Shown here piece by piece: positions 18,088 through 26,878 of a stretch of 64,000 nt of DNA. The stretch is taken from the NCBI RefSeq assembly GCF_001401755.1, contig NZ_KQ474099.1, positions 127,926-191,925 on the forward strand. Reading direction: 5' to 3'. Position 1 is the first letter of the stretch; every line of letters begins with the position of its first letter. Under the pieces are notes generated by a model. That model was not told where the DNA came from. It saw nothing but the letters and a program-made list of their open reading frames with translations, and did not search any database. A program made the translations under genes and the position numbers. This stretch comes from Aquimarina longa SW024. GTDB taxonomy: Bacteria; Bacteroidota; Bacteroidia; Flavobacteriales; Flavobacteriaceae.

Positions 18088-18407
18088 CTTTAGAAATCCC
18101 TAAAGGTATTATCTTCATTCATCATAATAAGGTATTATTCTTTGCTGCTGACGGCATGTACACCAAGGTATACTTAAAAAACGATAGGGTCGAAATTATT
18201 TGTAAACCCTTAACGTATTTTGTTTCTCAATTAAATTCCATTCCTTTATTTTATAAACCTCATCGTTCATATTTGGTCAATCTTGATCAAATCAAAGAAT
18301 TCTCTAAAAAAGATGGATACCATTTAATTATGGAAAACAATAAAACTATTCCTATAGCAAAAAACAAAAGAGAAGAATTCTATAGAGTTGTGAAAGAAAT
18401 GTTCTAA
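18054..18407 (+). CDS. LytTR DNA-binding domain protein
   Basis: The 117-residue protein is essentially one LytTR DNA-binding domain (about residues 17-115), recognised by VLFFAADGMYTKVYLKN, FYKPHRSYLVNLDQIKEF and MENNKTIPIAKNKREEF. There is no receiver or membrane domain. The frame opens at TTG 18054 after an upstream stop; no in-frame ATG precedes the domain core, so either TTG is used or the gene is a 3' remnant of a longer regulator. It lies 540 bases upstream of and parallel to the eCIS operon, so control of that operon is a fair guess. The surrounding DNA looks degenerate. Confidence 0.65.
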   Translation: MELSHFTLNKLALEIPKGIIFIHHNKVLFFAADGMYTKVYLKNDRVEIICKPLTYFVSQLNSIPLFYKPHRSYLVNLDQIKEFSKKDGYHLIMENNKTIPIAKNKREEFYRVVKEMF

Positions 18408-18948
18408 ACGTCTTTATATGACAAATCCAACCATAGGTATAATGGTAGTAAACAAGCTAGCTCATCAGGACAAGGGACTCCTTAGACATGTTAAAACTAC
18501 AACTTTTTACACCGATCAGTAGTAGCAATTAACATCGGCTAAAATAATTTCTATTTTCAATACATAAAAAAACCTAATGACCCCAAATCATACCTTCAAA
18601 CAATTACCCTGCTTAACCTTTAGAAATCAAAAAGATCATTTCAGAAGAAGAAACCGTGTTTTCAGAAAAAAACCTATCCCAGTATCTAATCCCGACAGTA
18701 CCTTGTAGTTGATAATTTATAAATTCTAATGAATGGTATCAAATTAAAATATCAACTATTCATGCTCAGGCTTATTTATAATATTATTTAAAAATCAATT
18801 TACATGGTATCCTATCAATGTATTTCATCATAGTTACTTATTAAAAAAGGGCTAGACAACAGATTGAATCGACTGATGCAAAAATTAAGAGCTAAACCAA
18901 ATTAAACAGTATAATTTCAAAATAGTGATAATTACTTAAATATAAAAA
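18408..18948. other. gap upstream of the eCIS operon
   Basis: The 541 bases contain only short open frames, among them a 43-codon ATG frame at about 18577 and an overlapping frame reading SEEETVFSEKNLSQYLIP. Neither matches a family I know. The gap should include the eCIS promoter, but I find no TAnnTTTG element close to the start at 18949. Confidence 0.5.
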
Positions 18949-19671
18949 ATGATCGCTAAGGCACTAAAAAAAATCATTGAGGATCTAAATATTTACCTAG
19001 ATAGTAAGTATCCAAATGCCACAGATACTAACCATCAAGCAGAAATTGTTAACATCCAAAAATCAAATGATCCTCAGGCAAACAACCCAGGGATTAAAGT
19101 AGCTTTAATTAATATAGAAGAGGACAAGGTTTACAAAAATCACCTTACCCCTTTTCCATCAACAAGCGTTTTTAATACACCTAATACTGTACATCCTATG
19201 GGAGGGATCCCAACAATGCGCATCAATTTTTATGTATTGTTTGCCTTTAACCCAAAAGAAGGACAATCAGGTTACTTAAATTCGATATCCTTGGCAACCC
19301 ATGTATTGCGGTATTTTACAAGCACCCCCTATCAAGAAGTTAATATTTCGCCAACCTCACAACCCAATATATGTACTCTCGAAATCAATTATCATAACAT
19401 TAGTTTAGAAGACTCTAACAATATGTGGTCAAACCTAGGAGGTGAGCAAAAACCCTATGCCATGTATCAGATCAAAATGATGGAAATTGAAAGTGATCCC
19501 GATCTTAAAATACCTCTGACATCAAAAATACAGATTCCCCCAAAAATTTCGAGCCCTGATCTTCACCCAGATGGCAGTACCATATTTAATACAGACACGA
19601 ATAGCCAAGATTATGGAAAAGTAGTTCATGACACCAATCAAATCCAACATAAAAAAAATAAAAACAAGTAA
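18949..19671 (+). CDS. eCIS cap / sheath-terminator protein (DUF4255, Afp16-like)
   Basis: The 240-residue protein resembles the DUF4255 (Pvc16/Afp16) family that caps the end of the tube-sheath and fixes its length. The N-terminal IAKALKKIIEDLNIYLD and the central MRINFYVLFAFNP, YLNSISLATHVLRYF and YHNISLEDSNNMWSNLGG are characteristic; the conserved WSxLGG precedes a YAMYQIKM strand. The last 45 residues are a polar, probably disordered tail. It opens the eCIS operon, the position usual for DUF4255 genes in Bacteroidota, and is followed 15 bases later by the first sheath gene. Only one cap-type gene is seen. Confidence 0.88.
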   Translation: MIAKALKKIIEDLNIYLDSKYPNATDTNHQAEIVNIQKSNDPQANNPGIKVALINIEEDKVYKNHLTPFPSTSVFNTPNTVHPMGGIPTMRINFYVLFAFNPKEGQSGYLNSISLATHVLRYFTSTPYQEVNISPTSQPNICTLEINYHNISLEDSNNMWSNLGGEQKPYAMYQIKMMEIESDPDLKIPLTSKIQIPPKISSPDLHPDGSTIFNTDTNSQDYGKVVHDTNQIQHKKNKNK

Positions 19672-19686
19672 AAAAATCAATACATC

Positions 19687-21057
19687 ATGCCAGTACAATA
19701 TCCTAATACACCCGGAGTCAAAGTAGTAGAAGAATCGCTACTTGCACCGTCTATCGCCCAAATATCAACTGCTGTTCCTGTTTTTATAGGATATACAAAA
19801 AAAGGAACACTTAAAGAAGCTGTTAGAATAACCTCTCTAAAAGAATATGAAAATGAATTTGGAGGTTCCTTCCCTCATGATTTTAAACTCAATTCTTCCC
19901 TTGAGGTTGACTCATCTTATACTAAAACACTTGATTATATATTATATGAATCCATTCAATTATATTTTTTAAATGGAGGAAGAGTATGCTATATTCTACC
20001 AGTAGGAAACTTTCCTGTTGATACCACTACTGGCATTTTAAAAAACGAAAGTAACATAACAAAGGCCGATTTCATCAATGCCATGCCTATCATTGAGACA
20101 TTGGATGAACCTACTTTAATTGCTTTTCCAGAAGCTGTAAAGTTTAACACCCAAAAATATGGAGAAATTGCCGTTGAAGCTTTAAAAACAAGTCACAATA
20201 CCAAAGATAAATTTGCCTTAATAGATCAATCATACGAATCTGATTTACTGAATTTCAATCCAGCATCAAATGCTCTTGGAGCAGAAGCTTTCAGAACTGC
20301 ATTAGGAACCGAATACCTATCTTATGGAGCAGTCTATTACCCAAGTCTTGCTGTAAGCATCGATTTTACCATAAATGAAGAGAAATCTGTGGTAGGAACT
20401 GATACCTTAAAAAAACTCAAAACAGACAGAGATACTAATTATGAAAAAGCAATTTTAGCCATTCATAAAGAAAAGAAAATGTACATCCCCCCTTCCTCAT
20501 TAATAGCCGGTGTATATGCTAAAAACGACAGAGAATACGGGTTTTGGAAAGCACCTGCCAATATTTCTTTACAAGGAGTAATCAAACCCAAAAAAGCTAT
20601 TTCTGATGCCACCCAACAAAAATTAAATGTAGATGCTACAGGAAAATCTATCAACGCCATTCGCCAATTTACAGGAAAAGGAACAATTGTTTGGGGAGCA
20701 AGAACTCTAGATGGAAATAGCAATGAATGGCGTTATATTTCTGTACGAAGGTTGTTTATGACCGTAGAAGAATCTATCAAAAAAGCTACTGCCCAATTTG
20801 TCTTCGAAAACAACGATACCAAAACATGGGTAAAAGTAAATGCCATGATTAGTGCTTATTTAAATGAATTATGGAAACAAGGTGCATTAATGGGTGCCTC
20901 TGCCAAAGAAGCTTATTTCGTTAGAGTTGGTTTAGGTACAACCATGACACAACAAAACATTTTAGATGGACAAATGATTATTCAGATAGGACTTGCCGCA
21001 GTACGTCCAGCAGAGTTCATAATCCTTTCCTTTTCTCATAAGATGCAAGAACTATAA
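19687..21057 (+). CDS. contractile sheath protein 1 (Afp2-4 family)
   Basis: The 456-residue protein is a phage-tail-sheath family member, the polymer that contracts to drive the inner tube. The N-terminal YPNTPGVKVVEE and STAVPVFIGYT, and the C-terminal block of SLIAGVYAKNDREYGFWKAP, NAIRQFTGKGTIVWGARTL and EWRYISVRRLFMTVEESI (about residues 270-360) are hallmark sheath motifs. It is the compact member of three tandem paralogues; only about 58 residues separate YYPSL from GVYAKND. It probably forms the baseplate-proximal or main sheath ring set, a division of labour inferred from Afp2-4. Confidence 0.95.
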   Translation: MPVQYPNTPGVKVVEESLLAPSIAQISTAVPVFIGYTKKGTLKEAVRITSLKEYENEFGGSFPHDFKLNSSLEVDSSYTKTLDYILYESIQLYFLNGGRVCYILPVGNFPVDTTTGILKNESNITKADFINAMPIIETLDEPTLIAFPEAVKFNTQKYGEIAVEALKTSHNTKDKFALIDQSYESDLLNFNPASNALGAEAFRTALGTEYLSYGAVYYPSLAVSIDFTINEEKSVVGTDTLKKLKTDRDTNYEKAILAIHKEKKMYIPPSSLIAGVYAKNDREYGFWKAPANISLQGVIKPKKAISDATQQKLNVDATGKSINAIRQFTGKGTIVWGARTLDGNSNEWRYISVRRLFMTVEESIKKATAQFVFENNDTKTWVKVNAMISAYLNELWKQGALMGASAKEAYFVRVGLGTTMTQQNILDGQMIIQIGLAAVRPAEFIILSFSHKMQEL

Positions 21058-21085
21058 TTTTTTTTTGAAACTTAGAATATAGATA

Positions 21086-23086
21086 ATGCTAATCAAAACT
21101 CCAGGTGTTTATATAAAAGAAAAAAGAACAGTCGCTACTGCTGTAAATTCGGTAGCGACCGCTGTTCCTCTTTTTATTGGTTTTACAGAACATGCTCATT
21201 CTGAACCAATAAAAATCAATAGTTTAGCTGAATTTGAAAATATATTTGGTGGAGCTTATCTTCCAAAGTTTACTATCAATATTGATACAACAAATAATCA
21301 AGTAAAAGATGTTATTCCTGATAAGCGTTTTTTCTTGTATGACAGTATCATTCTTTATTTCAAAAATGGTGGAGGTTCTTGTTACATAAAAAGCGCATCA
21401 ATAGAGACTTACGATACCGTAACTTCTACTACCGATTTTAATTCAATTTTTACTACAGCAATCAACCTAATAGATGTCTTAGATGAAGTCACATTAATAC
21501 TTATTCCAGATTTACACTTTCAATTTAAAGATGTAAATAATGTGTTAGTTAGTTTAAATGAGTTTTCTCTTTACAAAAATATCCTTGAAAAACTGATTAA
21601 TAAATGCGGTAATCTTCAGGATAAATTTGCGATTATAGATTTTCATCAATCGGATAGTCTACCAAATCATATAAGAGGTTTAATTACTCCACATCTAACT
21701 AATTTAAAACATGCAGCAGTATACTATCCTTGGTTAAAAAATGCAAATACATATCAAGTAAAATTAAACAGCTTATCACTCGATGATATTAATTCTGGCT
21801 CTGCAATTGAACAAGAGGCAAAAGATATTTTATATGACGTAGATACACTCTCTAAATTATTTGGGGTAGATCCTAAATTTGATAGATTCGATAAAGAAGA
21901 GTACAAAAAGCTTATAAATAAAATATCTACTACCAATACCCCAAATGATAAAATCAATTTTTCCAGAATTTTTGTATTCTTTTATTACATAATTACACGA
22001 TTTGATATTATAACTAATCCTGCACATCCTGCGCACCCAGGTAATCAGTATCCTTCTAACTATGGCAGACTTCTTAAAAACCCAATAGTAAAGAAGTATA
22101 TATTAGACCTTCGTTCTAATGAGTATTTTGTTAAAACCGTTCAAAAACTATACAGGTTTAAAGGCATGAATACATCTAAGATAGATCCTCTTTATGGTTG
22201 GCCTGGTCCTTATAACCCTTGGTCAAATCAGTGGTTTAACAATCCTCCAAACACAAATAAATACTCATTACATGAAAACGTAGAAGTTGACACTAATTTA
22301 TTATCTGATTATACAGTTGGGTCAAAAACCCCTTCAGAAATAATCAATGATTTAGATTCTGGGAAATGGGTAGACCTAAATGTTTTTCTATCAGCTGTAG
22401 AGGGGCTAAGAGAATTAGTATTCTATCAAAAAGAACAAATAGAAAAAGAACTTTTTGCTACCGATCCTATATATGTTAATATAAAAAAGATCATAGAGGA
22501 GCATATGAAAAAAATCCCTTCTCAAGGAGCAATTGCAGGAATCTATTGCAAGAATGATAGAGAAAGAGGTGTATGGAAATCTCCTGCTAATATCACAATA
22601 CAAGGCATTGAAAAACCACTAATAGAGATATCAAATAGTATCCAAGATGAGTTAAATGTTGACATTAATACAGGTAAATCCATTAATGTTATCAGAAGGT
22701 TTACAGGAAGAGGTTCCCTAATATGGGGAGCAAGAACACTAGCAGGAAATGACAATGAGTGGAGATATATAGCAGTAAGACGTTTTTTTAATTTTGCTGA
22801 AAAATCTATTAAAAATGCTATCCGCGATTTCGTGTTCGAGCCTAATGACACCAGAACATGGGTAAAAATTAAAGCGATCATCTATAGTTTTTTAGTAGTA
22901 CAATGGGACGCAGGAGCTCTTACTGGTGCCACGATGAAAGAAGCCTTTTTTATCAAAATAGGTGAAGAGATAACTAGCCCAAAAGAAATTTTAGAAGGAA
23001 AAGTAAATATCCAAATAGGAATGGCTGTTACCAGACCCGCAGAGTTTATCACTATTCAATTCATTCATCTATTTAATGAACAATAA
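21086..23086 (+). CDS. contractile sheath protein 2, with large insertion
   Basis: The 666-residue sheath paralogue has the same N-terminal core (TPGVYIKEKRT, TAVPLFIGFTEH) and C-terminal core (AIAGIYCKNDRERGVWKSP, GRGSLIWGARTLAGNDNEWR). Between them, about residues 212 and 484, lies an insertion roughly 210 residues longer than in sheath 1. The insertion is AT-richer and contains charged helical stretches, with DPKFDRFDKEEYKKL near its start. In known sheaths this position lies on the outer face, so the extra domain should decorate the particle. A stretch near 22555-22617 is almost identical in DNA to sheath 3. Confidence 0.93.
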   Translation: MLIKTPGVYIKEKRTVATAVNSVATAVPLFIGFTEHAHSEPIKINSLAEFENIFGGAYLPKFTINIDTTNNQVKDVIPDKRFFLYDSIILYFKNGGGSCYIKSASIETYDTVTSTTDFNSIFTTAINLIDVLDEVTLILIPDLHFQFKDVNNVLVSLNEFSLYKNILEKLINKCGNLQDKFAIIDFHQSDSLPNHIRGLITPHLTNLKHAAVYYPWLKNANTYQVKLNSLSLDDINSGSAIEQEAKDILYDVDTLSKLFGVDPKFDRFDKEEYKKLINKISTTNTPNDKINFSRIFVFFYYIITRFDIITNPAHPAHPGNQYPSNYGRLLKNPIVKKYILDLRSNEYFVKTVQKLYRFKGMNTSKIDPLYGWPGPYNPWSNQWFNNPPNTNKYSLHENVEVDTNLLSDYTVGSKTPSEIINDLDSGKWVDLNVFLSAVEGLRELVFYQKEQIEKELFATDPIYVNIKKIIEEHMKKIPSQGAIAGIYCKNDRERGVWKSPANITIQGIEKPLIEISNSIQDELNVDINTGKSINVIRRFTGRGSLIWGARTLAGNDNEWRYIAVRRFFNFAEKSIKNAIRDFVFEPNDTRTWVKIKAIIYSFLVVQWDAGALTGATMKEAFFIKIGEEITSPKEILEGKVNIQIGMAVTRPAEFITIQFIHLFNEQ

Positions 23087-23098
23087 AATTAAAGCATA

Positions 23099-25090
23099 AT
23101 GATTACAAAAACACTAGGTGTTTATATCACCGAAAAAAAGACACTTCCTTCCTCTATCGCAGACGTAGCAACAGCGGTACCTCTTTTTATTGGGTATACA
23201 GAACGTACACAGTCTAATCCTATAAGAATTAACAACTTATTAGAATTTGAAAATCATTTTGGCAAAGCATATGAACCTAATTTTACAGTAAAGGTAAATG
23301 CCTCTACTAATAAAATGAATGCTATACCAGATAAACGCTTCTTTTTATATGACACATTAAGTCTTTATTTTAAAAACGGTGGTGGTTCCTGCTATATTAA
23401 AAGCGCGCTTACAGACACCTACAGCTCTGTAACACCTTCTACCGATTTTAAAGACTTTTTTCTTAATGCAATCAGCTTAATTGATACACTAGATGAAGTA
23501 ACACTAGTCCTCATCCCGGATTTACATTACCAATTTAAAGATAGTAATGGAGCTTTAGCAAGTTTAGAAGAAACCACTATTTACAAAACTGTCGTCAATC
23601 AACTCATCAATACATGTGGTAGTGATAAAGATAAATTTGCTATTCTTGATTTTCACCAACCAAATAGCCTAGCAGACGACATAAGAAATCTTATTACCCC
23701 AGACTCAAGCAATTTAAAATATGCTTCGGTATATTATCCTTGGCTAAAAAATGCAAAAGAATCAGTCGTTAAATTTGATCGCATTTATGGATACTCCCCA
23801 GTCTTAGGAACTGATGATTCCTTTGCCGTTTATGAAGAAATCAACAAAATTAATTCAGACTTAACGCTACTAAATGCTGAGTTTACAGAAGGAATCTCCT
23901 TACAAGCTATTACCAAAGAAATCCAAACCAGAAATGATGCTTTCAATACTGCAACAAGTCCTGCTCAGAGAAAAACAAAACTAACAAACATACTCAACTA
24001 TTTCTTTGCGATTAATAAGCGCATAAACATAGTAGAAGATGCTTCAGGGGGGCTCTCCCGATCAGATGTTTTTATAACCGAATCAGCCATTTTAAAAAAT
24101 AATCCAACTTTTATAGAACAAATTCAACGCCTCTATAAGTTTATAAAAATTCTAAAAGTAAGTCCTGTTTCCCTAACTAGTTCTAGTAATTATGTTAATG
24201 CAACATGGACATATCCAACAGATATAAGCTGGTTTAACTTTGATGGTGATACACTCTCAAGCACAGATATTGAAAATGCTCAAAACTATTTAACCGCAAT
24301 CATTTTAACCAAACAAAATGGTGGTCAAAAAACAAGAGCTGAACTATTAGCAGATTTCAACGCAGGAATATATGTGGACACAAATATACTTATCTCGGCT
24401 ATTACAAATCTTATAGCTGCACTCAATCACGAAAAGAAAATACTGGAAAAACGTTTATTTTCTTCTTTTCCTGATTATATGAATATAAAAAATGCTATCC
24501 AAAACTACATGAAAACAATCCCTTCTCAAGGGGCAATAGCAGGGATTTATTGTAAGAACGATAGAGAAAGAGGTGTATGGAAATCCCCTGCTAATATCAC
24601 AATACAAGGCATTGAAAAACCCTTAAAAGGAATTTCAGACAGTACTCAAGAAAGACTAAATGTAGATTCTACAGGTAAATCCATTAATGCAATCAGAACC
24701 TTTGCAGGAAAAGGAACATTAGTTTGGGGAGCCCGAACATTAGGAGGCAGAGACAACGAATGGCGCTACATATCTGTAAGACGTTTTTTCAGCTTTGCCG
24801 AAAAATCAATCAAAAAATCGATGACCAATTTTGTCTTCGAACCCAATAACTCCAAAACATGGGTAAAAATAAGTGCCATGATTAGTAGCTTCTTGGCAGA
24901 TCAATGGAAAGCAGGAGCTTTAATGGGCGCTACGATAGACGAAGCTTTTTTTGTTCGTATTGGTAAAGATATTACAACAAGCACTAAAGAAATATCCGAA
25001 GGAAAAATAAACGTACAAATAGGTATGGCAGTAGTCAGACCAGCAGAATTTATCATTATCAACGTTGAACAACACTTTAATAATCAATAA
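23099..25090 (+). CDS. contractile sheath protein 3, with large insertion
   Basis: The 663-residue sheath paralogue is closest to sheath 2 and shares its architecture: an N-terminal core (TLGVYITEKKT, TAVPLFIGYTERT), an insertion of about 210 extra residues between residues 211 and 481, and a C-terminal core with GAIAGIYCKNDRERGVW and GKGTLVWGARTLGG. The insertion differs strongly from that of sheath 2 in sequence and base composition, although the framing cores are similar. It starts 12 bases after sheath 2. Two insert-bearing sheaths imply surface diversity on one particle or use of alternative sheaths. Confidence 0.93.
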   Translation: MITKTLGVYITEKKTLPSSIADVATAVPLFIGYTERTQSNPIRINNLLEFENHFGKAYEPNFTVKVNASTNKMNAIPDKRFFLYDTLSLYFKNGGGSCYIKSALTDTYSSVTPSTDFKDFFLNAISLIDTLDEVTLVLIPDLHYQFKDSNGALASLEETTIYKTVVNQLINTCGSDKDKFAILDFHQPNSLADDIRNLITPDSSNLKYASVYYPWLKNAKESVVKFDRIYGYSPVLGTDDSFAVYEEINKINSDLTLLNAEFTEGISLQAITKEIQTRNDAFNTATSPAQRKTKLTNILNYFFAINKRINIVEDASGGLSRSDVFITESAILKNNPTFIEQIQRLYKFIKILKVSPVSLTSSSNYVNATWTYPTDISWFNFDGDTLSSTDIENAQNYLTAIILTKQNGGQKTRAELLADFNAGIYVDTNILISAITNLIAALNHEKKILEKRLFSSFPDYMNIKNAIQNYMKTIPSQGAIAGIYCKNDRERGVWKSPANITIQGIEKPLKGISDSTQERLNVDSTGKSINAIRTFAGKGTLVWGARTLGGRDNEWRYISVRRFFSFAEKSIKKSMTNFVFEPNNSKTWVKISAMISSFLADQWKAGALMGATIDEAFFVRIGKDITTSTKEISEGKINVQIGMAVVRPAEFIIINVEQHFNNQ

Positions 25091-25119
25091 TCAAAATTAA
25101 TCTTAAATAATATAAAACC

Positions 25120-25557
25120 ATGAGTCAATACATCAATTCTACACACCGTTTTTTACTAAATATAGGAGAACCTAATGACATAGCTGTTCAGGAAGTAACC
25201 ATCCCTTCAAACGAAGTAGAAGTAATAACTTATATTACAGGAAATGTTCCAGATAGTGGAGCTCCTGCAACAAGTCCAGGAAGGCAAAAGTTTAGTCAAC
25301 TTACCTTCAAGAAAGGAGCTTTCAAAAACGACACCACCTTCTTTGATTGGGCAAATGCAGTACGTACAGATCCTACCGCCAAAAGAACCATTATTGTTAC
25401 CCTGTTAGATGAGCAAGGACAACCTGCAATGACTTGGACATTTCCCGAAGCATGGCCATCAAAGATTAGTGGCGTTAGTCTAAATGCAGCTACAAGTGCA
25501 GCCATGGTAGAAGATTTCACCTTTGAAGTGGGTGGAATGATCACACAATATATTTAA
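25120..25557 (+). CDS. inner tube protein 1 (Afp1/Afp5 family)
   Basis: The 145-residue protein is a tail-tube (gp19/T4-like) subunit whose hexameric rings stack into the needle carrying cargo. THRFLLNIGEP at the N-terminus, RQKFSQLTFKKGAFKNDTTF in the middle and TWTFPEAWPSKISGVSLNA with MVEDFTFEVGG at the end are family features. It is the first of two tandem tube genes of equal length. By analogy with Afp1 it is the likely main tube component. Confidence 0.93.
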   Translation: MSQYINSTHRFLLNIGEPNDIAVQEVTIPSNEVEVITYITGNVPDSGAPATSPGRQKFSQLTFKKGAFKNDTTFFDWANAVRTDPTAKRTIIVTLLDEQGQPAMTWTFPEAWPSKISGVSLNAATSAAMVEDFTFEVGGMITQYI

Positions 25558-25563
25558 TATATC

Positions 25564-26001
25564 ATGCCACAGCAATTTCCATATTCGGCACATCGTTTTG
25601 GCGTATATTTCCTGTCTCCACTATTCCGTTTTGATGCAGGTTTTCAGTCTGTCAATGGTTTAGGATTTTCTTATGAAAGTGAAACTCATGCAGAAGGTGG
25701 TATTTCGGGCTACTCACATAATTTAACCAATAGAGGCTCTTACAATAACCTAACGTTATCAAGAGGATTTACAAAAGATCAGGGATTATACCTATGGTGC
25801 GAAGCAACGCATAACACCATGCAGACAATGCCAGCTAATATCCTAGTTTCATTGTTGGATAATCAAGGATTGCCAATAAAAAACTGGTTAATATTTCATG
25901 CAATCCCTAAAAGCTGGAGCCCAGGAGATCTAGAGGCAAGCACCTCCAAAATCATGGTAGAATCGGTTTCTTTTTCGTATCAAAGTTTTATCCTTATCTA
26001 A
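25564..26001 (+). CDS. inner tube protein 2 (Afp5-like)
   Basis: The 145-residue tube paralogue starts 7 bases after tube 1. HRFGVYFLSPLFRFDAGFQS, YNNLTLSRGFTKDQGLYLW and WLIFHAIPKSWSPGDLEAS follow the tube fold. Its divergent N-terminal half suggests the special tube ring that contacts the baseplate, as Afp5/Pvc5 does; this is inferred. Its stop codon overlaps the start of the next small gene by one base (TAATG). Confidence 0.9.
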   Translation: MPQQFPYSAHRFGVYFLSPLFRFDAGFQSVNGLGFSYESETHAEGGISGYSHNLTNRGSYNNLTLSRGFTKDQGLYLWCEATHNTMQTMPANILVSLLDNQGLPIKNWLIFHAIPKSWSPGDLEASTSKIMVESVSFSYQSFILI

Positions 26002-26180
26002 TGGCTATAGAAATCAAAGAGTTACATATAAAACTACATATAGGAACAGATCAATCATCGAGTACAAAAGAATCGAATAATAGCTCAGGTTGTTGTGATG
26101 AGATTGCTAATAAAGAACTAATTATCGATGAGACTATAAAAGAAGTATTGCGCATTTTAAAAGAACAAAAAGAAAGATAA
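26001..26180 (+). CDS. small eCIS protein (DUF5908 / Afp6 position)
   Basis: This 59-residue gene begins MAIEIKELHIKLHIG and ends LRILKEQKER. The start pattern, the polar middle with a CC pair and the IDETIKEVLRILKEQ helix fit the DUF5908 family found between the tube and baseplate genes of Bacteroidota eCIS. Both ends overlap neighbours by one base (TAATG), which supports real translation. Its role is unknown; the Afp6 position suggests assembly help. Confidence 0.8.
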   Translation: MAIEIKELHIKLHIGTDQSSSTKESNNSSGCCDEIANKELIIDETIKEVLRILKEQKER

Positions 26181-26878
26181 TGGCTGATATACAAAACATA
26201 GCAGGAATTATAGGGGTGATCAATCATATGCAGATCATCAATAATAATAGCGATAATAAGAAAATTTATACAGTTTTAGTAAACCCAGAATCTTATAAAA
26301 TCTCCTATGGTGCCTGTCATGCCAATGACCAATTCATAGGAGATACTTCCTCAACCTATCGGTTTAATAAAGTTAAAAAACAAACGATGAACATTCAATT
26401 ACTTTTTGACAACACTGGCTCTCTTGGCAAAATTCCATTAATAGGTAATAAAAGTGTATTAGACCAAATTGAGCAATTTATGGCAGTTGCTTTTATGGGT
26501 GATAAACAAAAAAAGGAAAATGATAAAGAAGAAGAGAAGAAACTCGAATTGGTTTGGGGAAAAATGCACTTTAAAGGAGTTTTAAGCGCCCTAGATATTT
26601 CCTATTCTCATTTTGATGCCATAGGAAACCCAATACGAGCAACTGCAGCTTGCACCTTCTCTGGAGGAGAAGTTGAATTTGAAAAAAAAAAGGAGAAAAG
26701 TCTATTTTCAAAAAAAGTCAAGCCTCCTAAAGTAATTGACTATGCTAAACAGAAACACGCCATCAATGCTTTATTAAAATATGGAAGCTACATGGCTATT
26801 GTTGCACAACAACCTAAAAAAGCACTTCCTAAATCATTACGTATTGCAGAACAAATCGCTAAAATGATCATCAAGTAA
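26180..26878 (+). CDS. tube-baseplate adaptor (Afp7-like, CIS tube family)
   Basis: The 232-residue protein has the family start YTVLVNPESYKISYG and the QTMNIQLLFDNTG strand, then LVWGKMHFKGVLSALDISYSHFD and AACTFSGGEVEF. It corresponds to Afp7/Pvc7, which joins the tube to the spike hub. Many homologues end in a peptidoglycan-binding LysM domain, but the C-terminus here (about residues 190-232) is a Lys/Ala helix with no LysM pattern. A lysine-rich loop (about 110-125) is inserted. The next gene starts immediately after its stop. Confidence 0.88.
   Translation: MADIQNIAGIIGVINHMQIINNNSDNKKIYTVLVNPESYKISYGACHANDQFIGDTSSTYRFNKVKKQTMNIQLLFDNTGSLGKIPLIGNKSVLDQIEQFMAVAFMGDKQKKENDKEEEKKLELVWGKMHFKGVLSALDISYSHFDAIGNPIRATAACTFSGGEVEFEKKKEKSLFSKKVKPPKVIDYAKQKHAINALLKYGSYMAIVAQQPKKALPKSLRIAEQIAKMIIK

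Noticed and set aside
22543-22881. 112-codon open frame antisense to the conserved core of sheath 2
   Set aside because: It mirrors conserved sheath coding sequence; similar shadows occur opposite sheath 1.
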